NCBI GenBank assembly: GCA_009602735.1
Contig: WELA01005791.1
Span: 577,846 to 641,845, forward strand
Source: Mesotaenium endlicherianum
Taxonomy: Eukaryota; Streptophyta; Zygnematophyceae; Zygnematales; Mesotaeniaceae
Direction of reading: 5' to 3'
DNA: 64,000 nt
Shown here: piece by piece, positions 11,701-22,614 of the stretch
How positions within the stretch are numbered: the first letter of the stretch is position 1
Layout of the letters: every line of letters starts with the position of its first letter
Made by a program: the position numbers and the translations under genes
Notes under the pieces: model-generated
Told to the model about the DNA's origin: nothing
Database searches by the model: none
The model's input: only the letters and a program-made list of their open reading frames with translations

Positions 11701-14002
11701 ATGTTAAAATGAGCAAGTGTAATTTCTTCAAAGACAGTATTGAATTCTTTTGCCACGTTGTCAGTAAAGAGGGCATCAGTGTGGATCCTAAGAAAGTCCA
11801 GACCATAAGGGACTGGCCAGTACCACAGTCTGTCTCTGAAGTTAGATCCTTCCTCGGGTTGGCTAACTACTATAGGAGATTTATTGAGAATTATTCCTCA
11901 AAGGCCAGTAAATGTACTGACCTTACTATGAAAGACATAGGGTATGTGTGGGGGGAAGAGCAGCAAGCTGCCTTCCAGACCCTTAAAGATGCCCTTTGTT
12001 CTGCTCCAGTGCTAGCCGTGTATGACCCAAGCAAACTAGTGCAGGTGGTTACTGATGCCTCTGACTTTGCCATGGGTGCTATTTTGTTGCAGCCTGCTGA
12101 CAAGACCACAAAGGATGGTAAGGTACGGCAGGAGTGGCATCCTGTGTTGTATGAGTCTATGAAATTTAATCCAGCGGAGATTAAGTACTCAGTGCTGATA
12201 AAGAGCTGCTAGCTATCATTCATGTACTCAAACAATGGAGAGCATACTTACATGGTAAAGCTTTTAAGGTGATTACAGATCATCTAGCTCTGACTCACTT
12301 TCAGAAGAATTCCAAGCTGTCCAGGAGGGAGAACTGCTGGAGCCCGATGCTGGAGCAGTTCCAAGTCCAGATCGACTACAAACCAGGGAAGTTGAATCCT
12401 GCTGATGCACTCTCTAGAAGACCTGACTTGCAAGAAAGGAACTTTAGTCAGCATGCTGTAGATAAAGTCCTGTGTGCACTCACTTCACTAAAGGTGAAAA
12501 AGTCCTTCCTTGAACAACTTAGGAAAGCCTACCTTTCTGACCCAACATTTGAGCCCAGCCCCACTACTGGTGTGTGTCGTGCTACTGCACTCGGGTATAA
12601 GCTTAAGGGAGGGGTCTGGGTGACTGAAACCACTTCAGGCAGGCTGAAGCTGGTCATTCCTAATAACTTGGAAATAAGGTCTCTCTTACTGAGTCAAGCT
12701 CATGACAGTCTCCTGGGTGGACATTTGGGGCAGGCCAAAACTGTTGGCAAACTGGCAAAACATTATCATTGGGAGGGGTTACCCCGGGAGGTCTTGAAAT
12801 ATGTCAAGTCCTGTGACCAGTGTCAGAGAAATAAGTCTCGGCACACACCACCCGGAGGTCTCTTGCAACCGCTGCCCATCCCAGCTGGACGCTGGGAAAC
12901 TATATCCATGGACTGGGTGGTCTCACTACCAAGAACTGCCAACGGGCATGATTCAATACTGGTAGTCGTGGATAAACTGACAAAAATGGTCATTTTTATC
13001 CCCACAACTGTCAAAGTGACTGCACTCGAAACAGCGAGACAGTTCTACAACCATGTAGTATGCCAACATGGGCTCCCTTCTAATATCATCTCAGACAGAG
13101 ACTCAAAATTCATCTGTAAGTTCTGGAGAGCTTTAATGGGGTTAATGGGAGTCAAACAGCTGCTCAGCACAGCAAACCACCCTCAGACTGATGGGCAGAT
13201 TGAAAGAACTAACCGAGTTCTGCAGGAGGTGCTGAGAGCATATATTAACCAAAAACAAGATAATGGGATGACCTGTTGCCTCAAATTCAATTTGCGGTCA
13301 ACAGCGCGGTGCACACGTCAACGGGCAAGACTCCTTTTGAACTCAGCCTGGGTAGAGTCCCTAAGTCTCCTTTAGATGTACTGGAGGAGTCTTTAACTGA
13401 GCCTGAAGGGATTGACAACCCGGTCTCCCTCCAGTTAACTCAGGAGTTTGCTGACACCCTGTCAGAAGTCCAATAAAACCTGCACAAAGCCCAAGAAAAC
13501 CAACAAAAATACGCTAATCAACACCGTCGGGAGCTGACATTCTCCAAGGGCGATTTAGTCAAGCTGCATTTCAGCACCTGTACCTCCCTGGTGTGGTCAA
13601 GAAAAAGCTTGGCCCTGTCTGGGTCGGTCCATATTCGGTTGTACGTCGTGTCGGTCAGAATGCTTACAAACTGAACATGTGAGCTGAATACAAGGGTCAC
13701 CCGGTCTAGAATGTCTCCCTCCTGGAACCATACATCAAAGGTGACACACTGTTCACAGGTTGGTTACCTGTCCAACCGGGACCGGTCCCCGCTGTCCGGG
13801 ACGACGATCCTGAGAATATGAGGTCGATGAAATTTTGGACGCTCGCTCGGTCCGTCGATCGTCTAAATATGTCATGAAGTACCTCATCCGATGGAAGGGT
13901 TACGATGCCTCTGGGGACACTTGGGAATTTAAAGACCAGCTGACCAATGCCAAAGGGGCGTTGAAACGGTTCCACCTTCGGGCGGCTTGGGCACCGCCCT
14001 AA
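8740..14002 (+). pseudogene. E3 gag-pol region (fossil)
   Basis: Recognisable from start to end: gag beginning [21 protein letters not shown] zinc knuckle near 10110, retropepsin near 10510, reverse transcriptase (about 11200-11650), RNase H (about 12030-12420), integrase (about 12690-13260) and chromodomain near 13810-13980. It is closely similar to E2 throughout. The region is broken by about ten changes, a few ambiguous bases included, so it cannot be an active gene here. The gag-pol frameshift signal (10198-10239) is still recognisable. Confidence 0.9.
10198..10239 (+). promoter_or_regulatory. E3 copy of the -1 frameshift signal
   Basis: TTTAAAA heptamer, 7-nt spacer and the same 10-bp hairpin (arms 10212-10221 and 10230-10239). 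The loop differs from E2 while the stem is unchanged, as expected if the structure was constrained. Confidence 0.7.
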
Positions 14003-14050
14003 CTGTCCCTTCAGTAGACATAGGAAGGTGACAGGAGGTCCTGCCCCCAT

Positions 14051-14125
14051 ATAAGTTGGAGGGGGATGTGACAGTTAGTGACAGTTGTGACAGGCAGCCC
14101 ACCTTTAAAATTAAGTTGGAGGGAG
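14051..14125 (+). promoter_or_regulatory. E3 internal polypurine-tract copies (two)
   Basis: AAGTTGGAGGG occurs at about 14053-14063 and again at about 14113-14123, and a third time at the true 3' end (16068-16078). Close DNA similarity to E2 stops at about the first of these, so they mark the 5' border of the aORF module. Confidence 0.55.
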
Positions 14126-14217
14126 TGGTATTCTCTGATCACCATATTACACACTCAACCTGCGCTCACACTCACTTGCTCTCTAACTCCATTTTCCCTT
14201 ACATTCACTCACACCAG

Positions 14218-14325
14218 GTATTCCACACTAGGAACTCTCTCGATCGCGTTCCCCTTCATCAAGGGCACTCAGTAGCGGCAAAATATCATGACTTCACTAA
14301 CTGCATTGTGTTTATGATTGAGCAG
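14218..14325 (+). other. E3 aORF leader intron (predicted)
   Basis: Donor CAG|GTATTC, branch-like CACTAAC at about 14295-14301, acceptor GAGCAG|G, 108 nt. The ATG at 14327 follows one base after the junction. The surrounding sequence is unlike E1/E2, so keeping the layout suggests function. Confidence 0.55.
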
Positions 14326-14326
14326 G

Positions 14327-15994
14327 ATGACTCAAAAGTCGGAACTCAAGAGGAAGAGAAGGGCGGAAGAGGCACATGCAAAATACTTGCAATTCCGTGG
14401 AGACGTTGAATCATCTTCCATCTCCGCTCGGGAATCACAACGACTCCAACAACAGCGGGAGGCACAGAAGAAGAAGGAGGAGGAGGAACAGGCCACACTG
14501 AGGCAGGAAGAAATGGACAGAAAAGCTGCAAAGGAGGCCAAGAAAGCAGAGGAGGAGAGGCAAGCTGAGGAGAAGCGGAAGCAGCAGGCTGAAGAAGAAG
14601 AACAGAGGAGAATCAGCAGCTACCGCTACACAGTGCTGGGCAAGGGCTTTGATCTACTGGAGGAGGCCTTCAAGTATGCCCAGAGAAGTCGCAGTGAGTC
14701 GCAGAAGGAAATCCTCCAGAGGGAAAGGGAGACATCTGAAAACTTTGACAAGTATATAGAGGTCGGCGCAGGGCTCCTCCTCTACCACGATTACGCCAGG
14801 TTGGTGGGATATACTGTCAGAGAGGCCAAGGCAATGGCCCAGGTAAACGAAGCAGGGGCTGTCTCGATTCCTGGTATCTGGGGGGAAGATAGGGTCATCA
14901 GGATGATCCCCATGGACGCGGACAGCTTCGAGGACTCAACACCCCATAACAGGTTCAAGGCCATGTATTATGAGGTGGGGAGAAGAAACTGGGTTTTCTT
15001 GGCCAGGGAAACCAGTCAGCTCGACTTTGCAGGGCACTGGTACCCTTGTACTCTTAAAAGGACAGACCCTGCCTTCTTCCAAAAGCCCACTGATTGGCGG
15101 TGGATGACCATCAACATGAGGGACCAGCAGAATGACAGGGCGACGGATGAGGATTTCCTGACAGACCTAAAGGGGAACATAGTATTGCCCCCTCACATTG
15201 CGGCTTGGGACCCAAGATTGGATGGAGTCAGAGACTGCATGAGCCAAGAGATGCAGGGGGACAGAAGCAGGGCCCGAGAGTCATTCTCAAAAGGGAAGCA
15301 CGCTTATGCCAAATGGGCAAGTAAGCAGGGGGAAAAGGACCTCTATGTGGTTCGGACTCAGCAGCCCCCACCAGAACCCAAAAGGGGAAGGTCAGTAGGA
15401 TATTCTTTTTCTCGGGAAGAGCTGGAGCAGCTGACAGAAGAGACCCCAGAAGTCTCAGAGGAACCCGGGGACGGAGAGGAGGAGGAGTCAGAGGAAGACG
15501 AAGAGGAAGGCGAGGAGGAGGACACTAGCCCCGCCGTGATTCTGACGCCTGCCACATCCCCTGTAAGGGAGAAGACGGGGTTGGCCCTGCAGCAACTCGC
15601 TGAAGAGGAAGCTATCACTTGGTTAGGGACTGCCAGAGGACAGACCCCATCTCCAGGCAAGGAGACCCAGTCAGACAGGGCAGACAGGAGGGCTGCTCGG
15701 GAGATAGCCAGAGGCCTGCCAGCATCTCCTTCGCAGAGAGGGCATGTATCCTTGACTCATGTCATGCAACATCCTTCTGGGATGCCGGTATACATATCTG
15801 TCAATTTGAGAGCTGCCCAGGAGAAGGCCGCCTCCCTTCAGTTTCAGACTGTGCAGGAGGAAACAGCCCAGTTAATGCGTTCTCCGCCAGGTCCTTACAC
15901 GGAACCTCCCTCGCTGACATGCTTCAGAAGACCCCAAGACAGGATGAGGTCTGGCTCCCCTAAGTATAGAGCCTCAGGGACATCTCCCTCCTAA
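14327..15994 (+). CDS. E3 aORF: diverged extra retrotransposon protein, 555 residues
   Basis: Open throughout although gag-pol of the same element is broken. Homologous to the E1/E2 aORF, at roughly 40 percent identity by eye. Same architecture: charged coiled coil (about 5-95), central domain with YRYTVLG, LYHDYARLVGYT, PTDWRWMT, VLPPHIAAWDPRL and SKGKHAYAKWA, a Pro-rich link with GRSVGYS, an acidic run of Glu/Asp (about 365-400), then GLPASPSQRGHVSL and QHPSGMPVY. The C-terminal tail lacks the strong Arg-Ser run of E1/E2. The invariant Trp, Pro and aromatic residues in the shared blocks imply protein-level constraint. Function unknown. Confidence 0.85.
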   Translation: MTQKSELKRKRRAEEAHAKYLQFRGDVESSSISARESQRLQQQREAQKKKEEEEQATLRQEEMDRKAAKEAKKAEEERQAEEKRKQQAEEEEQRRISSYRYTVLGKGFDLLEEAFKYAQRSRSESQKEILQRERETSENFDKYIEVGAGLLLYHDYARLVGYTVREAKAMAQVNEAGAVSIPGIWGEDRVIRMIPMDADSFEDSTPHNRFKAMYYEVGRRNWVFLARETSQLDFAGHWYPCTLKRTDPAFFQKPTDWRWMTINMRDQQNDRATDEDFLTDLKGNIVLPPHIAAWDPRLDGVRDCMSQEMQGDRSRARESFSKGKHAYAKWASKQGEKDLYVVRTQQPPPEPKRGRSVGYSFSREELEQLTEETPEVSEEPGDGEEEESEEDEEEGEEEDTSPAVILTPATSPVREKTGLALQQLAEEEAITWLGTARGQTPSPGKETQSDRADRRAAREIARGLPASPSQRGHVSLTHVMQHPSGMPVYISVNLRAAQEKAASLQFQTVQEETAQLMRSPPGPYTEPPSLTCFRRPQDRMRSGSPKYRASGTSPS

Positions 15995-16043
15995 TGGCAG
16001 TAGGATGGGGACGGAAGGGACAGCACGCTGTTAATAATGTTAG

Positions 16044-16079
16044 TGTTGTCGAGGCGACAACATGATAAGTTGGAGGGAT
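16044..16079 (+). promoter_or_regulatory. E3 terminal hairpin and polypurine tract
   Basis: TGTTGTCG-AGG-CGACAACA hairpin (16044-16062) followed by AAGTTGGAGGGAT and the 3' LTR. DNA similarity to E2, lost through the aORF module, returns at this hairpin. Confidence 0.75.
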
Positions 16080-16800
16080 TGTAATGAATCAATATATTAG
16101 TTGATATAATATTCATTTAAATATAATAGTTAATTAAGTTCAGCCTGCTGAACTCTAGTTAATAATCAGTCTGCTGGACTTCATATTTAATATCAGTTTA
16201 ATGACTCGGCCGGAAGTAGCAGGCTGAAGTCAACTTAAGTCAGCTTGCTGACACATTCTTTGACAGCCAGCTGACTTTCGTACTCGGTAGCAGCGAACTG
16301 CCTCGATATGCATCTAAGTGTGGTATGCTAGATGAATGGCCAGATGACATCCCTATGACGGATGGCGATTCGGGATGATGGGAGATGGCGGTGGATTTGG
16401 TTAACCGAGGTCCTACCAACGTGGTTAACTCCCGGGTAGGCGGTGCCATCGCATTGACCGTTGAACAGTAAACTCATTCGATGTACATATGCTAGGCATT
16501 GCTCTCGAGTTCGGCATTCGGAAACGAGGCCAACTCTCTTGTACAGCTTACTGAGAGACATCTGAATCCAAGGCGAGAAGCCATTGATACGCACTGTCTT
16601 CTAGCCTTGCTTATGTATGAGTTTACTGATTTGCATTATTGATGCTAGTTTACTCGCATTTGACTTACGAGTATTATTCACTGCTAGTGTGTTGTCCTTT
16701 GCCGTTCAACCAATTAACGGAAAATACCATAAAGATTACTTGTTGATATAAAAATCTCTATTAATTGTTAATCGCCTATTTGGTAAGTCGATTCATTTCA
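16080..16800 (+). repeat. E3 3' LTR
   Basis: 721 bp, TGTAATGAATCA to GATTCATTTCA. It preserves the continuous sequence at the point where E1 entered the 5' LTR, which proves that nesting. Confidence 0.93.
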
Positions 16801-17575
16801 GCTGGCCTGGTCTGAGCTCTTCGCTCAACACCGTGCCTTAACAGCTCTTCACTGCTTGGCTGGGCTCACTCCGTTCTTCACTGAGAGCTTTACTTGTTAA
16901 TACTACTCTTGCTATCAGCAATTCGACAACTGAGACTTCTGAGAACTTGGAAACTAACACAACACTCACCATTTTAAGTGACTTTCGCACGCTTGTGGTG
17001 TTTGACCCGAATCTGTGCTAATATCCAAACAAATTCTACATTGCAGCTCTCTAATTTCTACCAGCGAGATCCCCTCTTGGAAACTCCTTGTTGAAAATCC
17101 TCTTCATCCATCTCTTCTTCTTACCGCATTTTCTCTCAGCTGGTCACACAAACAGCTTCTTCTCTCCTCAAGTCACACAGACTTAGCTGGTCACACCGAC
17201 AGCTTCCTTTAGTCACACAGACAAGGCCACACAGACCTGCAGCAGATCAAGCACTTAGCATAGATCTTGCACACACGCTTTCTTCGGAGACTCTCCTTGT
17301 TTCTTACACTGAAGAGTTCACCATACAATGTCTCCTACATCGCCTATATTCACTTGGCGATTGCTCACCTAACACTATCACATCGACAGTCCTGATCACA
17401 CTTTATCCCTAACAAGCCTACACGTGTTACGTCGTCGACAGAGCCCTGTGGTTATCATATCGACAGTTTACCCACTTTGACTATTCGCAAGTTTACTCAA
17501 TGCATCAACTCACACACATGCAAGCGCACCAAACTGACATAAAGCAAATAGAGTCAGGAGTGCCTATTTACAACA
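16801..17575 (-). repeat. Probable copia 3' LTR (cut by E3)
   Basis: On the minus strand a purine run (AGGAGCTGAGAGGGAG) leads into TGTTGTAAATAGGC at 17575, the usual start of a copia LTR. The sequence runs to the E3 border at 16800 without reaching a recognisable LTR end. The ORFs here are short and not convincing. Confidence 0.55.
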
Positions 17576-17999
17576 CTCCCTCTCAGCTCCTGCTCTATTG
17601 AACTACACACTCTTTCAATCCAAACATCTCTGCACACTACTGGTGCTTAGCTCTCGGGACTGCCTTTGTCAAGGAGTCAGCCACCATCTTGTCCGTCCTC
17701 ACAAATCTGAACTCTACACTACCATCCAGCACACACTCCTTGCACTTATGATACTGAATATCAATGTGCTTGCTCCTGGCATGCTCTACTGGGTTGCAAT
17801 GTAGCTCTGACTATCACTCAAGATCATCGTAGGTCTCTTCTGCTCGTAGCCAAGGTCCTCCAATAATCTTCTCAACCATAGAGCCTCCCTGACCGCCTGT
17901 GAAGCAGCCATATACTCAGCCTCCATGGAGGACAATGCCACCACCTTCTACCTCTTGCTCTTCCAAGTCACCACCCCCTTAGCAAGAGAGAAGACATAC
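17576..17999 (-). pseudogene. Copia RNase H region (fossil)
   Basis: Minus-strand translation shows the copia RNase H signature blocks YVFSLAKGVVTWKSKR and VVALSSMEAEYMAASQAV. It directly continues the reverse transcriptase piece that ends at 34364 on the far side of the inserted elements. Broken. Confidence 0.8.
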
Positions 18000-18923
18000 T
18001 GTAATGAATCAGTTCATTATTTATTTAATTAATTGCACGCATGAATACAAAACTAAATAAATATTATTTGAATATACTCACATGTGCGAGTTCAACTAAA
18101 TGAATGTATGTTGATATAATGCAAGTTTACTTACTTTGTCAAAAAGTTCAGCAGGATGACTTTTCTATCATAGTGTAATTTGTTGACTTTGATGAGAAGG
18201 GCAGCAAGATGACTTTTGTATCATAGTATAGTTTGCTGAGATTTATATATCAATTATATATAGGATATAATCAGTAGGTTGACATATAGTAAGCTCGCTT
18301 GATGTTAATCAGTTTACTTAGCTTCAGTACGCTAAGGATAGATATATTCATTTAGGTTATTATTTGTAGATTGGCACATGTGACCGTAGTATACTGAAAG
18401 TCGGGAGGTCGATTGAGACTCGGCAAAACGGTGTCCTACCAATGTGGTTAACTCCTGGGTAGGCGGAGCCGTCGTCAGTCAACTGAACAGTCAGGACTTC
18501 AGTCAACCGACCAATTAATATGGTCGTTATACCTAGATCCATGGGTCCCAACTTAACGGGTTTCCCACGAAACGGCGCACCTTGCGCCGTGGTCAACCAG
18601 GTGGTCACTAGGTACATAGCAGGCTGGGATCTTGTGGTCCCTCATTTTGGACAGTAGGCTTTACAATCGGATTTATACTTGCAAGTCATGTGTGCACTTT
18701 TGGGTTCTTTCGAATGACCAGCCTTCACGGAAATTGACATGGCTGCTTTGTTTGCGCTTTGAATGGAGTGAACTAAGAATTTTTGGAAAGGTCTTGTCAA
18801 GATGCATCCGTTGCCATTAAGTTTGCTCAATTTGGAGTCATATTAAGAGAGTTGTGCCCTCTGACATTTTGGGGTCACACAACGGACACATTCCATGGTT
18901 TTGCACCTAAGTCAGTGGGATGT

Positions 18924-19646
18924 TGTAGGGTCATAGGTTTATAAAGAGCATTTTTGAGTTTCATGAAAGTAAGCTTTGATTGTATATTGGTGTAGAGTGC
19001 ATTTTTGTGGTCATTTTGATATAAAGTTCATCGAATTTGGTCCAATATTGAGAGACTTATGAATTTCCGAAGTTTAATTAGTTTTGAGGTCGGCAGACGA
19101 CTGTCCTTAATTCGCGGTGAGCGCGACCGTCGGATTGACCGACAGCGTCGAGCGATCTGGCCCGTTAGTGTGAACGGCTGACGCGGAGTGCCGACTAGGT
19201 CGATTTACCTAGGAGTTTCAGTTTAGCCTAGCGCGTCTAAGATAGAATATTCTAGTAATGTCGATGCATGTATGTGGACGTCAATTCGGCCCGACACGTC
19301 AGATTAGACTGATCTGGCTTACTCACAAATATTCTGAAGGGACGATTTGACGAACACTTAGGAAAATCCGTAGCTTCCTCCTAGAGAGGAGCATTTAGGC
19401 AGAAAATTATAAATAGGCATAACTTCTTTGTTTCTTATCAGTTTTCACTTCTGTAAATTTCTACGGGTTTGTAATGACAAGGCCTTTCATCCTACACCAT
19501 TTGTGAGCAGTTTCTTGCGAGTCAAAATGTCAAGTAATTTTCCTAAGCTTTCCTAGTGATATGCCGCTGCACTCTCTAGTATGATTGCAACTAGTTCCTT
19601 TCCTCGTGAGTTACTACGCTTCCACTAGGGCACTCTGCCCCTTTCA
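18924..19646 (+). repeat. X 5' LTR
   Basis: 723 bp, TGTAGGGTCATAGG to CCCCTTTCA; followed after two bases by the primer site. Confidence 0.92.
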
Positions 19647-19648
19647 TT

Positions 19649-19660
19649 TGGTATCGGAGC
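19649..19660 (+). other. X primer binding site (tRNA-Met type)
   Basis: TGGTATCGGAGC, the same one-base variant of the plant initiator tRNA-Met site as in E1/E2. Confidence 0.85.
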
Positions 19661-20386
19661 TGGGCAAGTTTTCATATTATATTATAGAGTCGCAGCCGGC
19701 AATTGGAGGAGGCGAACATGTCGAGCATGTTGAGCGCGCGGGGCAGCAGGCAGCACCAACAATGACCAGAGAGCAACAAGAGATGCAGGCGATGCTAAGG
19801 CAAATGGCAAATGCAATTGGAGGAGAAGTCTACACCCAGTTTCAACAAAATATGCGCGCGGAGGTGGAGAGAATGGTGCGAGTTGTTATGAGGAACGCTG
19901 CTTCGANTGCTTCGACGAATTCGTCACCTGCACCTATTGTGCCACCGATTCATGTTAACCCAGTGGTGCAACCAGTTATTCCACCCGCATCGGGAGTGCG
20001 TGCGCCTAAGCCTGATGTTTATACTGGAGAGCGTGGATCGTCGCCTGTTCATCAATGGATTTTTGGAGTGAAGAAGTTTATGGAGTATTCTGCGCTCACG
20101 CCCGACAGGCAAGTCGCCTTTGTCATAACTTTGCTGCAGAAGAGTGCTGGCGCTTGGTATGAGCGACAGGAGCAGCTGTCTGGAGTTCCTGCTACTGTTG
20201 ATCAGCTATTTGAAGGCTTGAAGAGGCAATTTCAACCTATTGCACCCGAGGCTACGGCTCGAGATCTATTGGTGCGCCTTCGTCAGCGAGGAAGCGTTCA
20301 GGAGTATGTTTCGCGCTTCAACAAGCTAGTACTTCAATGTCCTACATGCACGAGTCGGAGATGATCGATAAGTTCAAGGGGGGACT

Positions 20387-21101
20387 TGTAATGAATCAGT
20401 ATATTAGAGGATATAATATTCATTTAAATATAATAGTTAATTAAGTTCAGCCTGCTGAACTTTAGTTAATAGTCAGTCTGCTGGACTTTACATAATTATC
20501 AGTTTAATGACTCAGTCGAAAGCAGCAGGCTGAAAGTCCATATAAGTCAGCTGGCTGACACATTCTTTGACAGCATTCCGTACTTGGTAGCAGGGAACTG
20601 CCTTGATATGCATCTAAGTGCGATATGCTAGATGAATAGCCAGATGACATCCCTATGATGGATGGTTATTCGGGATGATGGGAGATGGCGGTGGATTTGG
20701 TTAACCGAGGTCCTACCAACGTGGTTAACTCCCGGGTGGGCGGTGCCATCGCACTGACCGTTGAACAGTAAACTCATTCCATGTACATATGCTAGGCATT
20801 GCTCTCGAGTTCGGCATTCGGAAACGAGGCCAACTCTCTTGTACAGCTTACTGAGAGAACTCTGAATCCAAGGCGAGAAGCCATTGATACGCACTGTCTT
20901 CTAACCTTGCTTATGTATGAGTTTACTGATTTGCATCATTGATGCTAGTTTACTCTCATTTGACTGACAAGTATTATGCACTGCTAGTGCGCTGTCCTTT
21001 TGCCATTAAAACAGTTAACGGAAAATACCATAAAGATTACTTGCTGATATAAAGATCCTTATTAATTGTTAATCGCCTATTTGGTGAGTCGATTCATTTC
21101 A
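20387..21101 (+). repeat. E2 5' LTR
   Basis: 715 bp, TGTAATGAATCAG to GATTCATTTCA. Near its start are perfect inverted motifs (20443-20462, 20546-20559) and further in a doubled GGTTAA block (20694-20752). Confidence 0.94.
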
Positions 21102-21102
21102 G

Positions 21103-21116
21103 TGGTATCGGAGCAG
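21103..21116 (+). other. E2 primer binding site (tRNA-Met type)
   Basis: TGGTATCGGAGCAG starting one base after the LTR; one mismatch to the common plant initiator tRNA-Met site. Confidence 0.87.
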
Positions 21117-21135
21117 TTATCACAGTCTTCTTTGT

Positions 21136-22614
21136 ATGGTAAGGACAAGGTCTCAAACTAGCAACTCCCGAGACATGGAGAACCAGGATAACGAGAATGT
21201 CGAAAACCAGGCGAAAAGCCATGTAGCGGGAACCCGTACCTATTCTGAAGCAGTAGCAGACACTGCAGCTAGGGAGGCTGCAGATGAGGCAGCTGCTATT
21301 GTCTCAGTCGCAGCTCAGCAAACTGAGGGGGAGATAGCCAGACTAGAAGCTGAACAAGTAGCAAAGGCCGCTGAAGAAAGGGAAAGGAGAGAAGGACAGC
21401 CAGCTGACGAGCGCACTGTTGAAGAACTTATGGCATCAAGGGCCAATGTTCTGAACCCACCTCCTGCCGTACACCTCAATGTACCCCTAGGTCAAATACG
21501 TGACAGGCTGAATGCGGCAGGAATTGCTGCTGCAGGCGCGAGAGGGATTGTTGAGGACACTACTCAGCGAGTAGAGGCCAATGCTGCTGCTGCTTTTGCT
21601 AATCTATCACCCCAGAGTGTAGACTTGGGAGCATTGTTCGTTCAGATGCAGTCGCAAATGGCGACCATGTATCAGTCCCAGCAGGAGGACAAAAGAATCA
21701 TAATGTCCCTACTCCGGGACAGAGACCAACTGGGGTCTCACACCACTAGTGGTGGTGGCCGAGGGCCTAGTAAGCCCAAGCCGAAACCTCCCCAGGACTA
21801 TGATCCTGAGGGAAACAGAAAATATTACCTGATCAAGTTTCTCGCGGATGTTGAGCAGTGGCTGGAGAACTACCCAGAACTGCAAGATTACGAGAAGGTC
21901 AGGCACACCGGTGCGCTACTGAAAGGCAGTGCCGCAGACTGGTGGCTTTACTGGAAGGAAGAGCGTAAGGCTCGGCAACTCGGTGACCCTACGTGGGTAG
22001 AGTTTGTCGAGAAGTTGCATGAGAAGTTTGATGTCATCAACCAGCAGGAGAAAGCTATCTATGCGATGATCTCCCTGACACTGAAGCAGACCACTTCAGT
22101 TGCTGAGTTTGCTCAAAAGTTCCAAGAGAACATGATGAAGCAGCCTGATTTGCCAGAACGGTATAGGATAGCATACTTTAGGTATGGCTTGAAATTTGAG
22201 GTCTCTAGTCATTTTGCTGAGAAAAAGTATGAGAAACTGGCTGACTTGATCCAGGATGCTGACGCCTGGGATCAGCAGCAGTTCAATCACAAGCGCCAGA
22301 GTAACGCTTTGGTGTCTAAGATTGTCAAAAAGCCCCACGGTTCCTACAATGCAGTTGAAGGAGACCAGGCTGAGGATAATCAGGGTGATGAATATGAGTA
22401 TGAGTACAATGCTATTCAGTCTAGAGGTAGAGGTGGTCCCTCTCGAGGTGGCTATGGAAGGGGTGGTGGTAGGACTAAGCCGAGACCAGCCTCAGCAAAA
22501 TCTACTTGCTACCATTGTCAGCAGAAAGGCCACTACAGAGAACAGTGTCCGGTCAAGCACCTGCCTAAGGTCGAGAGAAAAGACCAGCCTTTAAAAGACA
22601 GCAACAGTCAGTAA
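21136..22614 (+). CDS. gag: E2 gag polyprotein, 492 residues
   Basis: Structural protein forming the virus-like particle and packaging element RNA. The start [13 protein letters not shown] lies shortly after the primer site. Residues about 45-100 are Ala/Glu-rich and helical; about 215-390 form the capsid-type core ([33 protein letters not shown]). A Gly/Arg-rich linker ([17 protein letters not shown]) precedes a CCHC knuckle [14 protein letters not shown] near residue 462. The stop falls inside the hairpin of the frameshift signal. Close to E1 and E3 gag. Confidence 0.93.
   Translation: MVRTRSQTSNSRDMENQDNENVENQAKSHVAGTRTYSEAVADTAAREAADEAAAIVSVAAQQTEGEIARLEAEQVAKAAEERERREGQPADERTVEELMASRANVLNPPPAVHLNVPLGQIRDRLNAAGIAAAGARGIVEDTTQRVEANAAAAFANLSPQSVDLGALFVQMQSQMATMYQSQQEDKRIIMSLLRDRDQLGSHTTSGGGRGPSKPKPKPPQDYDPEGNRKYYLIKFLADVEQWLENYPELQDYEKVRHTGALLKGSAADWWLYWKEERKARQLGDPTWVEFVEKLHEKFDVINQQEKAIYAMISLTLKQTTSVAEFAQKFQENMMKQPDLPERYRIAYFRYGLKFEVSSHFAEKKYEKLADLIQDADAWDQQQFNHKRQSNALVSKIVKKPHGSYNAVEGDQAEDNQGDEYEYEYNAIQSRGRGGPSRGGYGRGGGRTKPRPASAKSTCYHCQQKGHYREQCPVKHLPKVERKDQPLKDSNSQ

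Larger units (their letters stand above)
1..16800 (+). mobile_element. E3: Ty3/gypsy chromovirus with extra 3' ORF (5' end outside window)
   Basis: Plus-strand LTR retrotransposon whose 5' LTR begins left of the window. Its visible 5' LTR is split (1-102 and 8578-8705) by the inserted sister element E1. Order: LTR, tRNA-Met-type primer site (8707-8720), gag, pol (protease, reverse transcriptase, RNase H, integrase, chromodomain), aORF (14327-15994), hairpin, polypurine tract, 3' LTR (16080-16800). The five bases after it are GCTGG; the matching duplication lies outside the window. Gag-pol is broken by roughly ten changes, while the aORF is open throughout. The aORF module is strongly diverged from that of E1 and E2 although gag, pol and LTRs are closely similar. 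It probably sits in the 3' LTR of the copia element that resumes at 16801. Confidence 0.9.

Noticed and set aside
16801-17999. Repeat-rich segment considered as a CRISPR array or satellite
   Set aside because: No regular repeat-spacer pattern; copia LTR and RNase H signatures explain it.
20694-20752. tRNA-like promoter box (GGTTAACTCC against the B-box consensus)
   Set aside because: Spacing and several consensus bases do not fit and there is no A box at the right distance.
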